Shown: positions 5,774-11,873 of the stretch, in pieces
How positions within the stretch are numbered: the first letter of the stretch is position 1
Layout of the letters: each line of letters starts with the position of its first letter
Origin: Betaproteobacteria bacterium
GTDB taxonomy: Bacteria > Pseudomonadota > Gammaproteobacteria > Burkholderiales > SG8-39
Assembly: GCA_011391185.1 (NCBI GenBank)
Contig: JAABRB010000076.1
Span: 1 to 11,873, forward strand
Reading direction: 5' to 3'
DNA length: 11,873 bases
Made by a program: the position numbers and the translations under genes
Notes under the pieces: model-generated
Told to the model about the DNA's origin: nothing
The model's input: only the letters and a program-made list of their open reading frames with translations
Database searches by the model: none

Positions 5774-5791
5774 CGAGGTCAGGCGACCTCG
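5774..5791. other. Inverted repeat in the 5636-5911 gap
   Basis: CGAGGTC (5774-5780) and GACCTCG (5785-5791) form a perfect 7-bp stem with loop AGGC. No T-tract follows on either strand. The rest of this 276-base gap holds a TAGAAT -10-like hexamer at 5864-5869 for the downstream gene, without a clear -35, and no gene that I can support. Confidence 0.25.
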
Positions 5792-5911
5792 AACTGAACC
5801 TGCTTGACGTTGGCCGAAGGAAAACGCGCCTTGCGCGCACATCCTCTGCGTCTCGCCACGGTCTAGAATGGAAACGAGATGGGTACGTCCGCTACCGTTT
5901 AAGAAAAACCG

Positions 5912-6786
5912 ATGCGCTCGCGAAGCTCTCAGGCTTCCGAAGCGCAGATCGCCTTTGCGCTGCGCCAGGCCGCCGAGATCCTGCACGCACAGGGCGCCAA
6001 TCCGTTCCGTGTCGGCGCCTACCGCAAGGCCGCCGACACGGTCGAGGGCCTCGCGGGCGAATTGCACGCGCTCTACGAGACGAGGGGCACCGCCGGGCTC
6101 GACGAGCTGCCCGGCATCGGGTCGGCATCGCAGCCGCGATCCGCGAGATGCTGGAAACGCGCCGGTGGACGCAGCTCGAGCGCCTGCGCGGAAGCCTCGA
6201 TCCCGGTACGCTCTTTCGCACGATCCCGGGCGTGGGGGCGGAGCTTGCCCGGCGGATTCACGAGACGCTGCACGTCCACACGTTGGAGGCGCTCGAAACC
6301 GCGGCGCACGACGGAAGCCTCGAGCACGTGCCGGGCCTCGACAGGCGACGCGCGGCCGCGATCCGCGCGAGCCTCGCGGAGCTCCTCGACAAGCGAAGCG
6401 TGACGCGTCGCGCCACGCCGGGGCCGGTCGTCGCCGAGCCCCCGGTCGCGGCGCTGCTCGAAGTCGACGCGGAATATCGCGAAAAGGCCGAGGCGGACAG
6501 CCTGCCGACGATCGCGCCCAGGCGCTTCAATCCGAGCGGCGAGGCGTGGCTACCGATCCTGCACGCCACGCGCGGCGACTGGCACTTCACGGTGCTCTTC
6601 TCGAACACCGCACGGGCGCACGAGCTGCACCGGACGCACGACTGGGTGGTGATCTACTTCTACGACAACGATCACGTCGAGAAGCAGCGCACGGTCGTCA
6701 CCGAGACGCGCGGCGTGCTCGCCGGCCGGCGCGTCGTGCGCGGCCGGGAAGACGAGTGCCGGCAGCACTACCTGGGCGCGCATTGA
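5912..6786 (+). pseudogene. PolX-like helix-hairpin-helix protein, frameshifted
   Basis: Two overlapping frames together make one protein of 291 residues. Frame 1 runs from ATG 5912 to the LPGIG near 6120. The sequence then continues as VGIAAAIREML in the frame one base back. Restoring one G in the run at 6119-6121 joins them as LPGIG-VGIAAAI, a classic hairpin. Residues 10-60 resemble the 8-kDa DNA-binding domain of PolX/Pol beta (NPFRVGAYRKAADTV). Three helix-hairpin-helix motifs follow at about 66-79, 105-118 and 140-155. A separate domain (about 197-287, TIAPRRFNPSGEAWLP to GREDECRQHY) replaces the polymerase and phosphoesterase parts, so this is not a full PolX. A non-sequence-specific DNA-binding role is inferred. 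The start is firm because an in-frame TAA lies at 5900-5902. A single-base sequencing error is as likely as real loss. Confidence 0.78.
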
Positions 6787-6815
6787 CGGTGCTCGCCAAC
6801 TGAGCTTTACGGAAA

Positions 6816-6833
6816 GCGCCGGGCCGCCGGCGC
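6816..6833. terminator. Possible weak terminator hairpin after the HhH gene
   Basis: GCGCCGG (6816-6822) and CCGGCGC (6827-6833) form a perfect 7-bp stem 29 bases after the stop at 6786. No T-run follows on the plus strand; only TTTCC follows on the minus strand. The hairpin is strong but the terminator call is weak. The rest of the gap up to 7024 shows only a TAGAAT-like hexamer at 6959-6964. Confidence 0.3.
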
Positions 6834-7013
6834 GCCAGGTTGCCCCCTTAGCCCCGATCGACAGGTATCGCGCGCAGAACGTGAACTATCGCTCATCCGC
6901 CTGCGGCACTGGTTCTCACGTACGCCCGCTGCGCGCCGCCCTCCCCGGACCACCTGCCTAGAATGAACCGTTGTCAGCGTCCCGCACCTCCGGCTCGCGC
7001 CGGGGGTCAATAC

Positions 7014-7019
7014 AGGAGG
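7014..7019 (+). promoter_or_regulatory. Ribosome binding site deciding the start at 7025
   Basis: AGGAGG lies 5 bases before ATG 7025. It favours this start over an in-frame one at 6971, which has no comparable site and lacks support from the protein sequence. Confidence 0.7.
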
Positions 7020-7024
7020 ACGCC

Positions 7025-8632
7025 ATGCTGGAGTGGATCAAGAAGCCGGAGTCCGGTGCCGAAGATCCGATGCGGAACCCCGCAACCGCATCGGCGATGC
7101 TCGCTGAGCTGCGCGAGCGCGACCCGGTCACGGCGCTCGACGAGCTGGGCGGGTGGCTGGGAACGATCGACAACGCGCCCGACTTCGACGAGCGGGCGCG
7201 GACCGAGGTCCTGAGCGTGATCCAGGAAGCGGGCGCCGCGCACGTAGCGAAGCTCGCGCGCCGGTACCTCGCCGACGCCGCCGAGAAGCAGATGGTGCGC
7301 GAGACGAAGTGGAAGGCGATGCTCGCCTACGCGACGCGCCTCGCCGAAACCCTCGGCGCCTCCGCCGAGCGGCTCCAGGCCCTCACACAAACCGACGCGA
7401 CGGCTGCGGGCGCCGCCGCCGGCGGCAGCGTGCGGGCGCTGCGCGCCTGCCGCCTGCTCGCGAAGATCTGCCTGATCCATTACGTGGATGTGCCCGCGAG
7501 CCTCTGGCAGCGCGCATACGCGCTCCACGCTCACGCCGAAGCCTCCGGCTGCGCGGCGACCGCCGTGAACCCGCACCGCAGCCAGCGGATCTCGACCACC
7601 GCGACGGAGGAGTTTCTGCGGTTGCTGATGCTGCACGTGGCGGCGCCGGAAGCGCTCGCCTCCGAGCAGATCGAGATCGCCGACCGGGCAATGGAACAGC
7701 TCGGCGGCGAGCTCACGCTTCGGCCGCGGGGCGTCGCCGACAACTCGTTCTGCTTCGATCCCGAAAGCGATGGTCCGCCGCGGCGCGCGACGGCCGAGGC
7801 GCAGATCAGCGCGATGCGATTCTTCGGCCCCGGCGTCGCGCTCGACACCCTGGCGCGGCTCCACAAGCAGCTCGCGACCGCGGGCGACCGGGAGCCGCCT
7901 CCTTTCGGCAGCGACATCGCTGCGCATGCGCAGATCGCCGCCGTCGAGCACCTGCTGCGCCACTGGGGCCCGAAACCTCCGCAGGGCGCGCCCGCCCACG
8001 CGCCGGCGAAAGGCGAGCTACTGTTGGTGCACGGCTTCGCCGCGGTCCACCGGCATCTCGCGAGCGGCGACGCCAAGGTCACCGAGTCGCGCGGCCTGGA
8101 GCTCACCGACGACGACGCGCCGCCGCCGCAGCCGCCCGAGACCTGGACCATCCGTGGCACGGGCGGCAACGAGGTCGGCGCGGAGCTGACGCTTCCCGCC
8201 GCCAACTGGGCCCGCAGCGGCATGCTGGTCACGTTCTGCGTCGCCGGACGGAACGAATGGTGGCTCGGCACGATACGCCGCACCCACGCGGACATCGACA
8301 AGAGCATGCGCGTCGACATCGGGCCGCTCAGCCGCCAGCCGTCCACCGTCTCACTGCGGCCGCAGGCGACGGCCGATGCCGGCGGTGCCGAGTGGAAGGC
8401 TTCGGCGGGAACCTTCGCCTTCGTCAAGGTGGATGCGATCCTGCTGCCCGATACGTCGCAAGCGTCGGGCACGCCGAACATCCTCCTGTCCCCGGAGACC
8501 TGGAAGGAGGGCCGCGTCTACGAAGCGATGCTCGCCGAGGGACCGCGCAACCTGCGGCTCGTGCGCGTGCTGCAGCGAGGCGAGGACTTCGTGCGCGCGG
8601 CGTTCGAGTGGCTGCCCGTCGCGAGCGGGTGA
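7025..8632 (+). CDS. Conserved-looking protein of unknown function, 535 residues
   Basis: A soluble 535-residue protein with no signal peptide or membrane segment. I do not recognise a named family. The first 330 residues or so are mostly helical and Ala/Leu/Arg-rich, beginning [11 protein letters not shown], which recalls large betaproteobacterial hypothetical proteins with a similar opening. A Pro-rich linker (about 360-375, [13 protein letters not shown]) separates a beta-rich C-terminal domain. That domain has [15 protein letters not shown], then [21 protein letters not shown] and a final [21 protein letters not shown]. The second part is loosely reminiscent of PilZ-like barrels, but the diagnostic RxxxR and D/NxSxxG motifs are not evident, so I do not claim c-di-GMP binding. 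Codon use is uniform with the flanking backbone genes, and it appears to be transcribed alone. Confidence 0.8.
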   Translation: MLEWIKKPESGAEDPMRNPATASAMLAELRERDPVTALDELGGWLGTIDNAPDFDERARTEVLSVIQEAGAAHVAKLARRYLADAAEKQMVRETKWKAMLAYATRLAETLGASAERLQALTQTDATAAGAAAGGSVRALRACRLLAKICLIHYVDVPASLWQRAYALHAHAEASGCAATAVNPHRSQRISTTATEEFLRLLMLHVAAPEALASEQIEIADRAMEQLGGELTLRPRGVADNSFCFDPESDGPPRRATAEAQISAMRFFGPGVALDTLARLHKQLATAGDREPPPFGSDIAAHAQIAAVEHLLRHWGPKPPQGAPAHAPAKGELLLVHGFAAVHRHLASGDAKVTESRGLELTDDDAPPPQPPETWTIRGTGGNEVGAELTLPAANWARSGMLVTFCVAGRNEWWLGTIRRTHADIDKSMRVDIGPLSRQPSTVSLRPQATADAGGAEWKASAGTFAFVKVDAILLPDTSQASGTPNILLSPETWKEGRVYEAMLAEGPRNLRLVRVLQRGEDFVRAAFEWLPVASG

Positions 8633-8680
8633 CGACATAGCGAGATCGCGTCCTTCCGCGCCGTCAACCTTTCCATCCGG

Positions 8681-8899
8681 CTCGAAAGCGACGTCCGGCT
8701 GCGGCGGCGTCTTGGGATGCAGGAGCTTCGTTGTTACCCAGACATCACCGCGCGAGACCGAAGAACGCGCCAATGCTCTCCCGACCGCCTCCTCGCTGCC
8801 GTAAAACCTGGATGTGTCGATGTCGCGGTAACCCTCGGGGAGCGCCGCTTCGACGGGCGCAGCGTCAATCGCGTGAAAGAGCGTTGCGCGATTCCTTGT
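8681..8899 (-). pseudogene. Aldo/keto reductase N-terminal fragment
   Basis: On the minus strand about 73 codons, free of stops and without a start codon, read as a piece of an NADPH-dependent aldo/keto reductase. The family signature [21 protein letters not shown] is clear, including the catalytic Asp and Tyr positions, and is followed by [15 protein letters not shown], the usual strand with its catalytic lysine. A TGA at 8900-8902 closes the frame upstream. Downstream the similarity stops after about DVAFE, just before the 3' end of the convergent 7025-8632 gene. Full-length enzymes are about 270-330 residues, so most of the barrel is gone. It is a relic; which reductase it came from cannot be said. 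Confidence 0.65.
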
Positions 8900-8946
8900 T
8901 CAACGCGAATCGCGAACGCTGCTCGTCAATCCTTGCTCACCCCCGG

Positions 8947-8973
8947 AAAAAAAGGCCTGCCACCCGGCAGGCC
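8947..8973 (-). terminator. Intrinsic terminator of katG
   Basis: On the minus strand GGCCTGCC, loop GGGT and GGCAGGCC form a perfect 8-bp GC stem followed at once by seven T residues. It begins 25 bases after the katG stop, which is textbook placement. Confidence 0.9.
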
Positions 8974-8998
8974 CTTCGAGTGAACACCTTCGCAAATC

Positions 8999-11221
<2,223 letters not shown>

Positions 11222-11230
11222 TCAATGCGA

Positions 11231-11247
11231 ATTAGACTCAGTATAAT
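11231..11247. promoter_or_regulatory. Fur/PerR-like palindrome in the katG-transporter divergent region
   Basis: TTAGACT-C-AGTATAA (11232-11246) is a 7-1-7 inverted repeat with a single mismatch, and the flanking A and T extend it to 8-1-8. The 7-1-7 geometry and AT-rich arms are those of Fur-family boxes, including PerR. It lies 46 bases upstream of the katG start. TATAAT at 11242-11247 on the plus strand and TATACT on the minus strand both lie within it, so binding could affect either direction. Which regulator uses it is unknown. Confidence 0.45.
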
Positions 11248-11346
11248 CCAACAAAGTCCGCGAATGCGAGCCCCGGACGACCTCGCATGCGGCCGTCGTG
11301 GAGATTCCGCGCTCGCCCAGCGCTCCTGGCATCATCCTCGCCGGTC

Positions 11347-11873
11347 ATGACCACCGCCCTCCTGCAACGTTTTACGAACATCCGCCGCGAGGAGGTCGGG
11401 CCAGCGCTCGTCGCGGGCCTGTTTTTCTTTTGCGTGCTCACCGCGCTGATGGTGGTGCGTCCGGCGCGCGAGGCGCTCGGCATGCAGCGCGGCATCGAGG
11501 CGCTGCGCTGGCTCTTCCTCGGCACCGTCCTCGTGACGCTGCTGGTCAACCCGATCTTCGGCTGGCTGGTGAGCCGGTTCCGCCGCCTCGCGTTCGTGAG
11601 CGCGACCTATCTCTTCTTTGCCTTCGGCCTGCTCGCGTTCTACGCGCTGCTCGCGCTCGCGCCCGCCAACATCGGCGAGCGCACCGGCCAGGTGTTCTAC
11701 GTGTGGTTCAGCGTGTTCAACCTCTTCGCCACGATGCTGTTCTGGGCGCTGATGGCCGACCGCTTTTCGCTGGAGCAGGCGAAGCGCCTGTTCGGCGCCA
11801 TCGCCGTGGGCGGCACGCTGGGGGCGATTTTCGGGCCGTGGCTCGCGGGCCAGCTCGCCGGGCCGCTCGGCAC
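11347..11873 (+). CDS. NTP/NDP-exchange (TLC-like) or MFS-type membrane transporter, N-terminal part
   Basis: 175 complete codons are visible before the window ends. The protein is strongly hydrophobic, with membrane segments at about 17-37, 54-76, 82-104, 113-136 and 148-172. The opening [21 protein letters not shown], the RPAREALG after the first helix and [15 protein letters not shown] between helices 4 and 5 match the pattern of bacterial proteins related to plastid/rickettsial ATP-ADP (TLC) translocases, often annotated simply as MFS transporters. The substrate in free-living bacteria is uncertain. The start has no clear Shine-Dalgarno, but the ATG fits the usual beginning of the family. 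It diverges from katG, with 161 bases between the two starts. Confidence 0.75.
   Translation, partial: MTTALLQRFTNIRREEVGPALVAGLFFFCVLTALMVVRPAREALGMQRGIEALRWLFLGTVLVTLLVNPIFGWLVSRFRRLAFVSATYLFFAFGLLAFYALLALAPANIGERTGQVFYVWFSVFNLFATMLFWALMADRFSLEQAKRLFGAIAVGGTLGAIFGPWLAGQLAGPLG

Noticed and set aside
5912..6786. Full DNA polymerase X
   Set aside because: The N-terminal DNA-binding part fits, but the catalytic polymerase palm and the PHP domain are absent; the protein ends with a different domain.
5868..6803. 311-codon plus-strand frame over the HhH gene
   Set aside because: Arg/Ala-rich shadow; the helix-hairpin-helix motifs are in the two other plus frames.
7153..8640. 495-codon plus-strand frame inside the 7025-8632 gene
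   Set aside because: It has an extreme Arg/Ala/Pro composition with no plausible domains. The 7025 frame has a good ribosome site and balanced composition.

Overview
The window is uniformly GC-rich. It has strong AGGAGG-type ribosome sites and TAGAAT-like -10 boxes, and its housekeeping proteins look proteobacterial, most likely betaproteobacterial (Burkholderiales or a neighbour). That placement is an inference from protein style and base composition, not from a marker gene.

Layout. (1) 1-60 holds two GC-rich hairpins that look like a dispersed intergenic repeat. (2) 94-1745 is a complete hipB-hipA toxin-antitoxin operon behind a perfect 20-bp palindrome. (3) 1880-2980 is debris: the promoter and scraps of a dead DUF4143-type ATPase gene, then an IS256-family transposase lacking its N-terminal third. 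(4) 2970-3505 (minus) is an MNT/HEPN pair. The MNT nucleotidyltransferase is intact, but the HEPN partner is reduced to 52 residues with its central, catalytic part gone. (5) 3506-3912 has no gene I can support. (6) 3913-4230 (minus) is a small basic protein with its own promoter, a Met-Thr-stop minigene in the leader and a perfect Shine-Dalgarno. (7) 4390-5580 (minus) is an intact AAA/DUF4143 ATPase behind two tandem palindromes, the same regulatory sequence that survives at 1882-1919. (8) 5912-6786 is a PolX-like helix-hairpin-helix protein broken by one missing G. (9) 7025-8632 is a conserved-looking protein of unknown function. (10) 8681-8899 (minus) is an aldo/keto reductase scrap. (11) 8999-11185 (minus) is catalase-peroxidase katG with a textbook terminator. 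(12) From 11347 to the window edge is the start of an NTP/NDP-exchange-type (TLC-like) membrane transporter, divergent from katG.

The left half (1-5640) reads as an accessory island of toxin-antitoxin and ATPase genes in several states of decay. The right half (5900-11873) reads as chromosomal backbone. The observations most worth a second look are the dead ATPase copy whose regulatory DNA outlived its coding sequence, the HEPN toxin whose deletion falls on its catalytic motif while its antitoxin stays intact, the tandem operator in front of the live ATPase, and a Fur/PerR-like palindrome between katG and the transporter.
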